A stretch of DNA of 35,878 nt from Bacteroidota bacterium (GTDB lineage: Bacteria > Bacteroidota > Bacteroidia > Bacteroidales > JADFUO01), in the NCBI GenBank assembly GCA_030622635.1, contig JAUXFX010000009.1:1-35878 (forward strand), read 5' to 3'. Positions 24,794 through 34,200 of this stretch are shown piece by piece (the stretch's first letter is position 1; every line of letters begins with the position of its first letter). Under the pieces are notes generated by a model. That model did not search any database and had not been told where the DNA came from. It saw only the letters and a list, made by a program, of their open reading frames with translations. The position numbers were made by a program, and so were the translations under genes.

Positions 24794-24870
24794 GAACACT
24801 GATAAAATACTAAGAATATTAATGAAAAAATTGTAAGCTAATTTGAATAATGTCGGAAATTTTGGCTCTA

Positions 24871-24903
24871 TGTCGAATAAGGTGAGTGATATTTATTTCG
24901 ACA
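24871..24903. repeat. Inverted repeat C (TGTCGAATAA)
   Basis: TGTCGAATAA (24871-24880) faces TTATTTCGACA (24893-24903), pairing with one bulged base. A third, partial copy (TGTCGGAAAT) lies at 24851-24860. Confidence 0.5.
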
Positions 24904-24921
24904 TTAATTATTAATTTTATT

Positions 24922-25024
24922 TATACTAATGCGGAACAGATTTGCAATATTTTTATATGTTTGTTGCAACGCATAACTACTTCTAAACAGCTATTGCTTT
25001 GCATATCTTTTAAGAATTAGTATA
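24922..25024. repeat. Inverted-repeat element D (TATACTAAT ends)
   Basis: TATACTAAT (24922-24930) and ATTAGTATA (25016-25024) are a perfect 9-bp terminal inverted repeat around about 85 bases of non-coding sequence. Confidence 0.45.
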
Positions 25025-25167
25025 GAAAAAACACTCAATAAGCAACACACAATAAACAAGTAAAAAAGCAGAAATAATGAAAATCCATCCATACGGATTT
25101 GCTTCGCTTCATACGGACTCCTTTGGTCGTTGAATATTGTATGTTGAGTGTTGAATGTTTAATTTCT
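25024..25167. repeat. Inverted-repeat element E (AACACTCAA arms) enclosing a CCATACGG copy
   Basis: AGAAAAAACACTCAATAAGC and the following CAACACACAATAAACAA (25024-25059) are the imperfect complement of TTGAATATTGTATGTTGAGT and on to AATTTCT (25130-25167). Between the arms lies CCATACGG-family copy 4. Confidence 0.5.
25082..25129 (+). repeat. CCATACGG-family dispersed element, copy 4 (longest)
   Basis: AATCCATCCATACGGATTTG, then CTTCGCTTCATACGGACTCC, then TTTGGTCG. It contains two CATACGGA units and gives the best reference for the other copies. Confidence 0.6.
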
Positions 25168-25217
25168 ATAATGAGTTGGCATTTAATAACCACTACAAAC
25201 AACGTAAAGCCGAAATT

Positions 25218-28200
25218 TTAATCATTCCCTGTAGTGTCACTAAAAGGAATATCAAGTTTAGTCATGCGCGAACGTAAAGTATTGGGATGAAGTTTTAATA
25301 TTTCTGCAGCTCCGCCTTTTCCATGTATTTTCCATCCGGTTATTTTCAAAACCTGTAAAACATATCTTCTTTCCAATTGATCCAGAGGCATTAAATAATT
25401 ATCCGAAAAGATTTCATATAAATCATTATCACGATTTGTTTGTATTACAATATCTTCATCGGTAATTACTTTACTTTTACATATAATAATTGACCTTTGA
25501 ATAATATTTTCAAGTTCACGAATATTTCCGGGGAAGTTATAATTATTAAGTTTTTTTAATGCGGATTTAGTTATCCCTGTAATTTTTTTATTCATAATCC
25601 TTGAATACTTGTCAACAAAAAACTTGGTAAGAATTTCAACATCTTCAATACGTTCATAAAGCGGTGGAATATGAATCTGGAAAACATTAAGACGATAATA
25701 AAGGTCGCTTCTGAATTTCCCTTTTTTAACAAGGTCTTCCAAAAAATAATTTGTAGCTGCAATCACCCTTACATTTATATTTATTGATTTATTTCCACCT
25801 ATCCTTGTTAATTTTTTTTCCTGCAAAACCGTTAGTATTTTGGATTGTAAATTTAAATCCATATCACCGATTTCATCTAAAAAAATCGTACTTCCGTCTG
25901 CTATTTCAAATTTACCGATTCTACGCTCATTAGCTCCGGTAAAGGCACCTTTCTCGTGTCCAAAAAGTTCACTTTCAATAAGTCCTTCGGGTATTGCAGC
26001 ACAATTCACCGAAATTAATGTGCGGTCTTTCCTCAAGCTAAGTGCATGTATTGCCTCAACTACAAGATTTTTTCCTACGCCTGTTTTTCCTGTTACTAAT
26101 ACAGTTGCATCAGTGCCGGCAACCTCAATAATTTGTTTACGAATTTGTTGAATTTCTTTACTTTTACCAATAATTGATTCTACTTCAAAAACCTTAGTTT
26201 GTTTTTCTTTAAGATAAATGTTTTCAATTGATAAGCGATTTTTAAGTATCTCTATTTCCTTATAACTTTTTTCTAACTTTTCTTTTTCAACCAACTGTTT
26301 TTGTGCCTCCATCAGACTTTTATACTGTTTAGCAATTTCATCCCTGCTGTTTTTAAGTTCTTTCGTTTTTTGATTCACTAACTTTTCAAGCTGGAGATTG
26401 TTCCTCTTAATACGTTGTAAACGGTAATAATTTACCAAATATCCTAAAACAATAAGTAAGATAATGCACAAAATATAAAACCATCCTTCTTCCCAAAATG
26501 GTGTTTCAATTGTAAAAGATACTGATTGTGGATTACTTATAAATCCGGATGGATTTTTTACACGTACGTGAAAACTGTAATTTCCCGGTTTTAGAAAACT
26601 ATAATTTATTTCTCGCTGATGAGTAATTGATGACCATGGTTTTTCCAATGGCTCAAGATAATATTCAAACTGAACTTTATCTTCATCAATAAAAGACAAA
26701 CCATCAAAAGAGAAAAGAAATTTATTTTGTTTATAGTTAAATTCATGTATCATATTATCAACAGGAATTGAAATGGAATCATTTACAAGAACAGAAGTTA
26801 TTTTGCATAATGGTTTAACATTTGTTTGATAATCTTCAGATGGATTATACACGTTCAATCCTTCATACGTTCCAAACCAGATTCTGCCTGAGGAATCCTC
26901 TAAAATTGTTTGATTTTTTGGAAATTCGCTTGATATTAATCCGTCTTTTGAAGAATAATTATCTACAACCTTGTATTTCCCGTCAATCTTTTGAATTAAA
27001 GAAATACCATCGTTTGTACCTGCCCATAATCTTCCTTTACTATCAATAAATAAATCTACAATAACCCTGTTGGGAAGTCCTTCGGTAATATTTAAAATAT
27101 TATTATCTGAGAGAATATTTATTCCTGCTTCTGTTCCAATAAAAACATCACCTTCAGGGTTTTCAGATAAATCAAAAACAGTATTTGAAAGCAGCCCATC
27201 TTTGGTTGTAAGCATCCTGACTGATTTCTCACCATATCTTACTAAGGCATTTTTAATAATAACCAATCCATCGTTAGTTGCAGCATAAAGGTCTTTATTA
27301 TTTACCTCCATTAATTTATTAACATACATGTTTTTTATTCCGAAATCCTGAAAAACAGGTGTTTTGTTATTATCCAGTTTATAAACACCATTATTGGTAC
27401 CTATCCATATATTATTATTCGAATCATGTAAAAGATTAAAAACAATTAAATTGTTCAGTCCTAAAATTTTCAGATTATTGTTATTATCCATTAAATAAAG
27501 TCCTGTTGCACCACCAAGTAAATATTTATTATCAGGCAGTTTTATTATGTCCATTAATACAGGCCATTTTATTTTGGATTTTGAACCTGTCATTGCAGTT
27601 TTTAATTGTATAAACTGTGGTTCTTTAAAACGGTAAAGTTTATTATCGCCAATGCAGAAAATCCCATCTTTATCCAACAATATTGAAAATACAGCTTCAT
27701 CCTGAAATCCTTCTTTTCGTCCGAAGTTAACAATCTTAACAGATGAGAGTTTAACAACACCACGCAAATTTGTACCAATCCACAAATTTTGTTCTCGATC
27801 TTCAAATAATGTATAAAGTTTTGAAGTAGGCAGCCCGTTATTTTCAGTAATATGAAGTATGTTTTTATCTCTTATGCGATAGAGACCGTTGTTCAGTGTG
27901 GCAATCCAATAATTACCGTGTTTATCTTCAATTCCATATACAGTAAGCTTTTTTAATAGCCATTCTTTTTTATAGACTGAAGAAGATTTCTTCAACTTTA
28001 CCTTCATTACACCTTTATTACCACAAAGAATCAAATCATCATTTGAATCGTAAAAAAACATTCGAGGTAATACTTCACTGAGACACCCATTATATTCAAC
28101 TTCAATAAAATTATTTGAGAAGAATTTGTATAATTTATAATCGGAAGTTAACAAATAAACAGTACCGTTTTTATCTTCATCTACGTGAAGGATTCTATGT

Positions 28201-28742
28201 TTTTGGAAATTATATATTTTAGAATAATTGAAAACAGAGTCATTTTCAATAAGGTAAATATCTCCGGGCAGTTGGAAATTAAACACCCAAACCCTGTCGT
28301 AGCTATCAACAAAAATACGATAGAAATCATCAAATTCCCCTAAAATTGTGTTAGTAATTTTTTCTCCGTTTATTTTACTAACTCCTCTCGGACAACCGGC
28401 CCAGATATTTCCTTTACTGTCTTCCTGCACATTATGAGCAAAAAATTCTATAAGACCATTTGATTTATTATAAATCTTATAATCTTTGCCATTGTATTTT
28501 ACTAATCCTGCAGTAGCAGCAAACCATATATATCCCTTGCTATCCTGAAATATATTCCAAATTTGATTTCCGGGTAATTCTTTGTCTTTGGTATAATTAA
28601 CAAAATTATATTGTTGCGGATATACTTCAGGAAGAAGAAATAATATTGCTGTTGTAAAAAGTAATAATTTTATTACAATACTCTTTATCCCGGATGAAGA
28701 AAATATTTTTATCATAATTGCAGAAAATAAAAAACATCGCAA
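25218..28742 (-). CDS. Membrane regulator: extracytoplasmic Reg_prop/Y_Y_Y sensor fused to sigma-54 AAA+ activator and Fis-type HTH
   Basis: The 1174-aa protein has a signal/anchor segment followed by a periplasmic two-component-regulator propeller (~45-640). Its blades repeat as 'IWNIFQDSKGYIWFAAT', 'LYTLFEDREQNLWIGT', 'NLLHDSNNNIWIGTNNG'. A Y_Y_Y domain (~666-745), a transmembrane helix (~750-770, FYILCIILLIVLGYLV) and a coiled coil (~772-845) follow. The cytoplasmic AAA+ domain (~850-1085) has 'GKTGVGKN' (Walker A), 'GAFTGA' (sigma-54 contact loop), 'TIFLDEIGDM' (Walker B) and 'FRSDLYYRLNVF'. A Fis-type HTH ends it (~1130-1165, 'GGAAEILKLHPNTLRSRM'). No kinase or receiver domain is present, so signalling is one-component. 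The internal Met at residue 10 (28715) may be the true start. Its probable target is the promoter at 24318-24333. Confidence 0.92.
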   Translation of the reverse strand: MRCFLFSAIMIKIFSSSGIKSIVIKLLLFTTAILFLLPEVYPQQYNFVNYTKDKELPGNQIWNIFQDSKGYIWFAATAGLVKYNGKDYKIYNKSNGLIEFFAHNVQEDSKGNIWAGCPRGVSKINGEKITNTILGEFDDFYRIFVDSYDRVWVFNFQLPGDIYLIENDSVFNYSKIYNFQKHRILHVDEDKNGTVYLLTSDYKLYKFFSNNFIEVEYNGCLSEVLPRMFFYDSNDDLILCGNKGVMKVKLKKSSSVYKKEWLLKKLTVYGIEDKHGNYWIATLNNGLYRIRDKNILHITENNGLPTSKLYTLFEDREQNLWIGTNLRGVVKLSSVKIVNFGRKEGFQDEAVFSILLDKDGIFCIGDNKLYRFKEPQFIQLKTAMTGSKSKIKWPVLMDIIKLPDNKYLLGGATGLYLMDNNNNLKILGLNNLIVFNLLHDSNNNIWIGTNNGVYKLDNNKTPVFQDFGIKNMYVNKLMEVNNKDLYAATNDGLVIIKNALVRYGEKSVRMLTTKDGLLSNTVFDLSENPEGDVFIGTEAGINILSDNNILNITEGLPNRVIVDLFIDSKGRLWAGTNDGISLIQKIDGKYKVVDNYSSKDGLISSEFPKNQTILEDSSGRIWFGTYEGLNVYNPSEDYQTNVKPLCKITSVLVNDSISIPVDNMIHEFNYKQNKFLFSFDGLSFIDEDKVQFEYYLEPLEKPWSSITHQREINYSFLKPGNYSFHVRVKNPSGFISNPQSVSFTIETPFWEEGWFYILCIILLIVLGYLVNYYRLQRIKRNNLQLEKLVNQKTKELKNSRDEIAKQYKSLMEAQKQLVEKEKLEKSYKEIEILKNRLSIENIYLKEKQTKVFEVESIIGKSKEIQQIRKQIIEVAGTDATVLVTGKTGVGKNLVVEAIHALSLRKDRTLISVNCAAIPEGLIESELFGHEKGAFTGANERRIGKFEIADGSTIFLDEIGDMDLNLQSKILTVLQEKKLTRIGGNKSININVRVIAATNYFLEDLVKKGKFRSDLYYRLNVFQIHIPPLYERIEDVEILTKFFVDKYSRIMNKKITGITKSALKKLNNYNFPGNIRELENIIQRSIIICKSKVITDEDIVIQTNRDNDLYEIFSDNYLMPLDQLERRYVLQVLKITGWKIHGKGGAAEILKLHPNTLRSRMTKLDIPFSDTTGND

Positions 28743-28849
28743 AATAATAACAAAATTAGTAATTATTTTAGATGTATTAAACTTTTAGTAACTAATCAGT
28801 TTATTAATCAATTCCTATTCCCTGGCTTTGAGGGTGAATTGTTAAATGG

Positions 28850-28965
28850 TATAAAGGTATAAGGGTATAAAGGTATAATGGTATATGGTATAAGGTATAA
28901 GGCTAAAGGCTAAACCTTTATTCCCCCTATTCCCTTTATTTCCTTTATTCCATCTTTCCATTATT
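28850..28965. repeat. Composite intergenic repeat: GGTATAAG array, GCTAAAGG units, CCTTTATTCC array
   Basis: Seven or so units of (A)GGTATAA(G/A) run into AAGGCTAAAGGCTAAA and then CCTTTATTCCCCCTATTCCC and further CCTTTATT(T/C)C units. The last two blocks repeat the order seen at 12936-13014. Confidence 0.65.
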
Positions 28966-28969
28966 CCAG

Positions 28970-28993
28970 CGACTGTAAGCCGTATGGATATTC
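28970..28993 (-). repeat. CCATACGG-family dispersed element, copy 5 (inverted)
   Basis: Reverse complement reads ATATCCATACGGCTTACAGT then CG, similar to copy 1 (ATCCATACAGAC...GGTCG). It adjoins the composite repeat, just as copy 1 does at 2458. Confidence 0.5.
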
Positions 28994-29051
28994 CAGTATT
29001 CCAGCTATTTATTAAAAAATAAAAATCAAAAAAATTAAATTTAAATAAATA

Positions 29052-29082
29052 CTTGCATTTTCATAAAATAAATGTATATTTG
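29052..29082 (+). promoter_or_regulatory. Promoter of the cold-shock protein gene
   Basis: CTTG (29052-29055) and TATATTTG (29075-29082), 19 bases apart, fit the Bacteroidota -33/-7 pattern well. The start codon follows 30 bases later. Confidence 0.6.
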
Positions 29083-29112
29083 CAAAATTATTAACTTTAA
29101 TCAATTATTATT

Positions 29113-29307
29113 ATGTCAACCGGAGTCGTAAAATTTTACAATGAAAAAAAAGGTTTTGGGTTCATTATTGATGATGAAACCCAACAGGATATTTTTGTCC
29201 ATTCATCAGGTTTATTAGATAAAATCACTGAAGATGACAAAGTATCATTTGATATCATAGAAGATAACAGAGGTAAAAAAGCTATTAATGTAAAGAAAGT
29301 CGAATAG
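29113..29307 (+). CDS. Cold-shock domain protein (CspA family)
   Basis: The 64-aa protein is a single cold-shock OB-fold that binds single-stranded RNA/DNA. It has the RNP1-type motif KGFGFI (residues ~13-18) and the RNP2-type motif DIFVH (~27-31), plus the usual MSTGVVKFYN start. Length is at the short end of the family (65-70 aa). It has its own good promoter and a strong terminator, so it is a monocistronic unit. It probably acts as an RNA chaperone in the cytoplasm; whether it is cold-induced cannot be told from sequence. Confidence 0.95.
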   Translation: MSTGVVKFYNEKKGFGFIIDDETQQDIFVHSSGLLDKITEDDKVSFDIIEDNRGKKAINVKKVE

Positions 29308-29329
29308 ATCTTTTTTAAAATTCATTGGA

Positions 29330-29366
29330 AAGCTCTCCTGTAAAAACAGGGGAGCTTTTTTTTTAC
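29330..29366 (+). terminator. Rho-independent terminator after the cold-shock gene
   Basis: AAGCTCTCCTGT-AAAA-ACAGGGGAGCTT forms a 12-bp stem (one G-T) followed by nine T in all. It separates the cold-shock gene from convergent dnaN, whose stop codon overlaps the end. Confidence 0.95.
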
Positions 29367-30487
29367 TGGTTAAGCATTACCGGCATTACCAACATCAAAA
29401 TATCTTCATCTTTATTTTCATTATCAACCGGTAAGATCAGTCCTGCCCTGTTTGGAGCCGACATTTCAATACGGACATCTTCATTATCAATATTACTCAG
29501 CATTTCCAGAAAAAATCTTGAATTAAATCCAATTTCCATATCCTCACCTTCATAATTACAGCTTAGCCTTTCTGTAGCTTCATTTGAAAAGTCAATGTCT
29601 TCGGAAGAAAGTATTAACTCCTGACCGGAAATCTTAAACCTAACCTGATGTGTTGACTGATTGGCAAAAATTGCTATACGCTTTATTGTGTTTAGCAATA
29701 TACTTCTGTTAGTAATTAAAACATTTGGATTTTCAGTAGGGATAACCGCTTCGTAATTCGGATATTTCCCGTCAATTAATCTGCATATTAAAGTTACATT
29801 CTCAAATTCAAATAAAGCATTGGTTTGGTCATATTCAATCTTTACAGGAAAATCATCACCCGAAAGGATATTTTTTAATTGATTTAATGGTTTTTTTGGT
29901 AAAATAAATGAAACTGAGTTCTCTGATTTAGCGTCTGTTCTTCTGTAGCGAACTAATTTATGAGCATCGGTAGCAACAAAAATAATATCATCAGGAGTTA
30001 ATTCACAAAAAACACCTGACATTACCGGACGTAATTCATCATTTCCTGTCGCAAATATGGTTTTATTAAATGCACTCACAAGAATTGATGAATTTATTGA
30101 TAATGAAGTTGCATTTTCAAGTAACGGGGTTTGCGGATACTCATCACTTTTATGACCCGATAATTTATACTTTCCTTCACCTGCAGAAATTTCAACGCCC
30201 ATGTTTTCAACATTAATTGTAAAAGTAACCGGTATATCAGTAAATGTTTTGAGCGTATCTAATAATATTTTCGCAGGAATAGTAATTATTCCGGGTTCTT
30301 CCGACATAGTAAGAGGAACCGTAACAGTCATAGTAGTTTCTAAATCCGATGCTGTTATTTGTAATGTTTCATCTTTTAATTCAAATAAAAAATCATCAAG
30401 AATCGGTAATGTGTTACTGGGATTTAATACCCCACTCAATGCCTGTAAGTTCTTTAGTAATAACGAACTTGAAACAATAAATTTCAT
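29363..30487 (-). CDS. dnaN: DNA polymerase III sliding clamp, beta subunit
   Basis: The 374-aa protein is the ring-forming processivity factor of the replicative polymerase. It starts MKFIVSSSLLLKNLQALSGV and shows the three repeated clamp folds. Recognisable pieces are 'NTLPILDDFLFEL', 'ISAGEGKYKLSGHKSDEYP', 'RPVMSGVFCEL', 'ATDAHKLVRYRR', 'LIDGKYPNYEAVIP' and the C-terminal 'LMLVMPVMLNQ' that forms part of the partner-binding pocket. Length is normal. It is the last gene of a minus-strand series (1490-aa protein, plsY, dnaN), with 100 bases between plsY and dnaN. It is not next to dnaA or recF here, unlike in many other bacteria. Confidence 0.97.
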   Translation of the reverse strand: MKFIVSSSLLLKNLQALSGVLNPSNTLPILDDFLFELKDETLQITASDLETTMTVTVPLTMSEEPGIITIPAKILLDTLKTFTDIPVTFTINVENMGVEISAGEGKYKLSGHKSDEYPQTPLLENATSLSINSSILVSAFNKTIFATGNDELRPVMSGVFCELTPDDIIFVATDAHKLVRYRRTDAKSENSVSFILPKKPLNQLKNILSGDDFPVKIEYDQTNALFEFENVTLICRLIDGKYPNYEAVIPTENPNVLITNRSILLNTIKRIAIFANQSTHQVRFKISGQELILSSEDIDFSNEATERLSCNYEGEDMEIGFNSRFFLEMLSNIDNEDVRIEMSAPNRAGLILPVDNENKDEDILMLVMPVMLNQ

Positions 30488-30587
30488 ATTTCTAAATTTT
30501 TTGGATTTTTATTTTATTTTCAAATGTAAAAATATTAAAAATTTTTTAATAGAATGAATTTTGTATCTATTCAGGTATAAAAAGTTA

Positions 30588-31205
30588 TTAACAATTAAAT
30601 CTTGATTCCTCCCCTTTTATTAATCTTTTAATATTCTTTAAATGAGTTAACGGTATAAAAACTGCTACTGCAACCGACATTATTATCAAAGAAAGATTAT
30701 TTACATTAAAAATAAACACTACAATAAGTGGAAAAAATATTGATGCAATAATTGATGAAATGGAAACAATACGTGTAATTACCAGAACAACCGCAAAAAC
30801 ACCCACTGCTACTAATACTGAGTATGAAAATAAGGCAATTCCAACACCAAGTAATGTTGCAACTCCTTTACCGCCTTTAAATCCAATGTAAACAGGAAAA
30901 ATATGCCCGATAACCGCTGCAACTGCAAGAGCAATTTTAATATTTATAAATTGATCGCCCGTATAAACATCACTTAAAATAAAGTTTGCCATATAAACGG
31001 CAAACCAACCTTTAAATACATCAAATAACAGCACGGGAATTCCTGCTTTCCAGCCTAAAACCCTTATTGTATTTGTTGCTCCGGCATTACCGCTGCCCTT
31101 AGTTCTTACATCAACTTTATAAAACCACTTTCCTATCCACACTGATGTTGGGATTGAACCAATCAAATATGCAAGAATTATTAATAATATTATTTGTAAG
31201 GTCAT
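30588..31205 (-). CDS. plsY: Acyl-phosphate:glycerol-3-phosphate acyltransferase
   Basis: The 205-aa integral membrane enzyme transfers an acyl group from acyl-phosphate to glycerol-3-phosphate, the first step of phospholipid synthesis. It shows the family motifs 'GSIPTSVWIGKW', 'TKGSGNAGATNTIR' (phosphate-binding motif) and 'GHIFPVYIGFKGGKGVAT' (third motif). About five hydrophobic segments separate them. Length is normal (about 200 aa). It lies 45 bases after the 1490-aa secreted protein gene on the same strand; that gap holds a TTTAGATT simple repeat. Confidence 0.95.
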   Translation of the reverse strand: MTLQIILLIILAYLIGSIPTSVWIGKWFYKVDVRTKGSGNAGATNTIRVLGWKAGIPVLLFDVFKGWFAVYMANFILSDVYTGDQFINIKIALAVAAVIGHIFPVYIGFKGGKGVATLLGVGIALFSYSVLVAVGVFAVVLVITRIVSISSIIASIFFPLIVVFIFNVNNLSLIIMSVAVAVFIPLTHLKNIKRLIKGEESRFNC

Positions 31206-31208
31206 TTA

Positions 31209-31245
31209 TTATTTTAGAATTTAGATTTTAGATTTTAGATTTATT
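31209..31245. repeat. TTTTAGATT simple repeat
   Basis: ATTTTAGAATTTAGATTTTA and the following GATTTTAGATTT are three to four imperfect units in the 45-base gap upstream of plsY. A similar TAAATCTAAAATCTG stretch lies inside the MITE-like element near 4185-4200. Confidence 0.5.
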
Positions 31246-31250
31246 TAAAG

Positions 31251-34200
31251 TTATTGCATTTTCCGTAAAAAATCAATCCTTTTTCTTCGGGTTGAAATTA
31301 CAAATTCATATTGGTCATCCATACCCTTTTCCTTAAAGGTTCGACTTTCAGGTTTTAAATCATTAATCAGGTTATTAAATTCATAATTCGACGAAATTGC
31401 CTGCATGATATTATTTCTGTAACTAAAGAAATACCATTCTTTCTCACTTAATTCAAGATAGATATTAATGCCATCGCCGGTCCTTCGTTTTACAATTTCA
31501 ATATAGCCGTTTACATATTTATTAATTTGTTTTTTATTTATATTTCCAATTCCAATCGGTCCGTGTGAAACAAAAGATTTAGTGCCTGGATTCCAAATCA
31601 AATTAACTTCTGTAAAAAACAAAGTATGAATTAGTTCGGCTGGGAGTTTTTTTGCTGCACCGTATAAATTAAATTCATTAATTTGTTTCCTGGCATTTTC
31701 TTTTCCTAATATATGATTTAAAGCCATGATAAAATTATTATCCGATAAGTTAACTCCCCTTAAATTAGCTAATTCAAGGCTGTCGGAAAACATTTTCAGA
31801 GCATTTTCATCAAAAAAGAAATCAAGCGACATCACAACTTTTAATTTAGTTGAATCAGGAATAATCATATATTCAACCGTTCCATAGCTTTCCATTTTCA
31901 GATAACCAATATCAGAGCCGATATTAATTTGCCCTTTGCAGTCAATAATGCATTTTTCGGTTGATAAGCTTAATAAATCCCCCTCTGATCCCGAATTTTT
32001 CAAACGATCGGCATTACCTATTTTATATTCGTTTTTTGTACTATCGAAATTTAAAAGACCGTGTGCTGAAATAATCTCAGTATCAGCAGAATTTTCTTTT
32101 TTGGTAAACAAAGCCGGATAAACACGGTATTGAAGGTTAGAGAAATAAAGCCCGCATTGCAAATTCAAATTATCAATATCTTTTAAATCAGAAGAAACAG
32201 GTAAATATATTTCATCAGGGTTTATCAATGCATTAAATTTAGTCCAATTATTTTCCGAATAATAACACTCCTGATTAAGCTGGTATCCACCATTGAAATA
32301 CAGATTTTTTTCTTTTGCTTTTAATTTTATATTACCTGTAAAATAATATTCAGGACTAAGAAAAAATATTGCATTTTCCGGAATGTTTCCAAAGGCAAAT
32401 GTATGACCTAATGAATCTACCGCTATAGTATTCAGCTCGATTTCCTGGGGAATTCCGTTTCTATCAATATAATCATAATAACCTTTTGCGAGATATTTAT
32501 TTCTTGAGAAAATGTTAACGTCAGCATTATAAATTGTATGTAATTTAGTAGCAGTATCGGTAATGATAAATGCTTCTTTTAAAGTTTCCATTTCTGCATT
32601 TTGCATGATATTTATTATTCCATCACCGGGAAAAACCGCTGCATCGGCTGTTTTTATAATTTTAACATCTTCAGCATAAATAATATAATTTTTTATATCA
32701 TATTTTGCCTTAATCGAATAAAATGCAAGTGAATCATGGTCAGGACGAGTGGAAATAAATTCAGAACCGGATAAATCCAGATCCATCAATTCTTTCATGG
32801 TCATTTTATCAATATCAGGAATCTGTTGTGCAATATTGTTAGTCAGCAGCATTTCTTCTTCATCCATATACCAGTCAATCTTGTCCATATTACAAACATA
32901 TTTATTGAATGGAAAATTAACAAGCGAACTTATACCACTTGACCTGAATTCGCCTTTTCTTTCATAAAAATCAATAAGTGTATTATAAATATGTGTTGAA
33001 ACAGCAATTTCAGAGGTTTCAGCAGTAAAAAGTGTAAAATCGGAAGTATCTGCATATAATAAATGTTGTTTGAAATTAAAAAGATCAGAAGCAATTTCAG
33101 TGTTCGTAAAATTGAATTTCCCATTACCTTTTAATCCAAAAGGAGAAAGTTCAAGTTCACCGCGAAACTCCGAATTTTCATACATTACAAAAGGGTTTTC
33201 TATTGCCGATACAGTCATTAAATTTGTATCGGGAAGCCATTTCTGATTAACCGAATCAGCACTTACTACAGGAAATTCTACATCGCCAATTTGTTCATCA
33301 ATAATAAAACTTTTGGCAAGAGTGTTCAATGAATCGGGATAAAATATAAAATTATCTGAAATTGTAGTTGAAGTTAAATATTTCAAAGTTCCGTTTCCAA
33401 TTAAACCATTATTACTCAATGTTATTTTTGAAAAGAATGTTCCTTTATCATCATATACAGGATAACCGTTTTCCGGAATAAAATTAACAAAACCCAACGA
33501 ATAATCAGGCATAACCACCAATGCTTCTTCTATTTCAGGAAAGGTTCCGGAAGATGCCAGATATCCGCTGAATTTTAATCCATCGGTTGTAAAATTATCC
33601 AGGCTGTCAATCGTAAAAGGATCAACATGATAATAAAATTTATCACGAACATAAGCTCCATTATGTATTGACTTTTTATCAAAAAAAACATAAGCATCAT
33701 TTACACTGTTAAAAACAGGATACTCCGGTACTGATTTTAACCCGGATTTATTTAAAGGATGATCAATTAAGAGGTTTCCACTAAGATCGGCTATAACATT
33801 ATTTATGGCTACAAGCGGATAATTACCTGACTCATCTTTAGTATTACTTTTTACCTTAAAACTTAAGGAATCAATTGTCGGGAGATTAAGTCTGAAAGTA
33901 TCGTACTCAAACGAACAATCTTTGGCATAAAAATCAAACAAGCCTGCATGCACTCTTCCTGAAAAAACAAAATCCCTGTTCTTTTTAATAGTTATTTCCT
34001 CATTTGCAGGATAAATGTAAACTTTTTGAGAATCGCTCAGGAATACTTCAGAAACACCGTTAATTATTATATTAAAATTTTGCAGATCAAGTTCTGCATT
34101 GCTTTTGGAAGTAGTTGTTGAATTAATTCGAATTACATCATAATCAATTTTACCTGCTTTTGCATCTAAAAAATCAAACAATTCTTTTTTAATAATTGCT

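Noticed and set aside
24441-25167. CRISPR array in the repeat-rich gap
   Set aside because: Repeats are inverted and of different families, not regularly spaced direct repeats with unique spacers; no cas genes are nearby.
25840-26151. 103-aa plus-strand ORF inside the regulator
   Set aside because: It is a shadow of the conserved AAA+ domain on the opposite strand.
28742-29112. Additional sigma-54 promoter upstream of the cold-shock gene
   Set aside because: No TGG-N8-TTGC pattern was found there; a standard -33/-7 promoter explains the gene.
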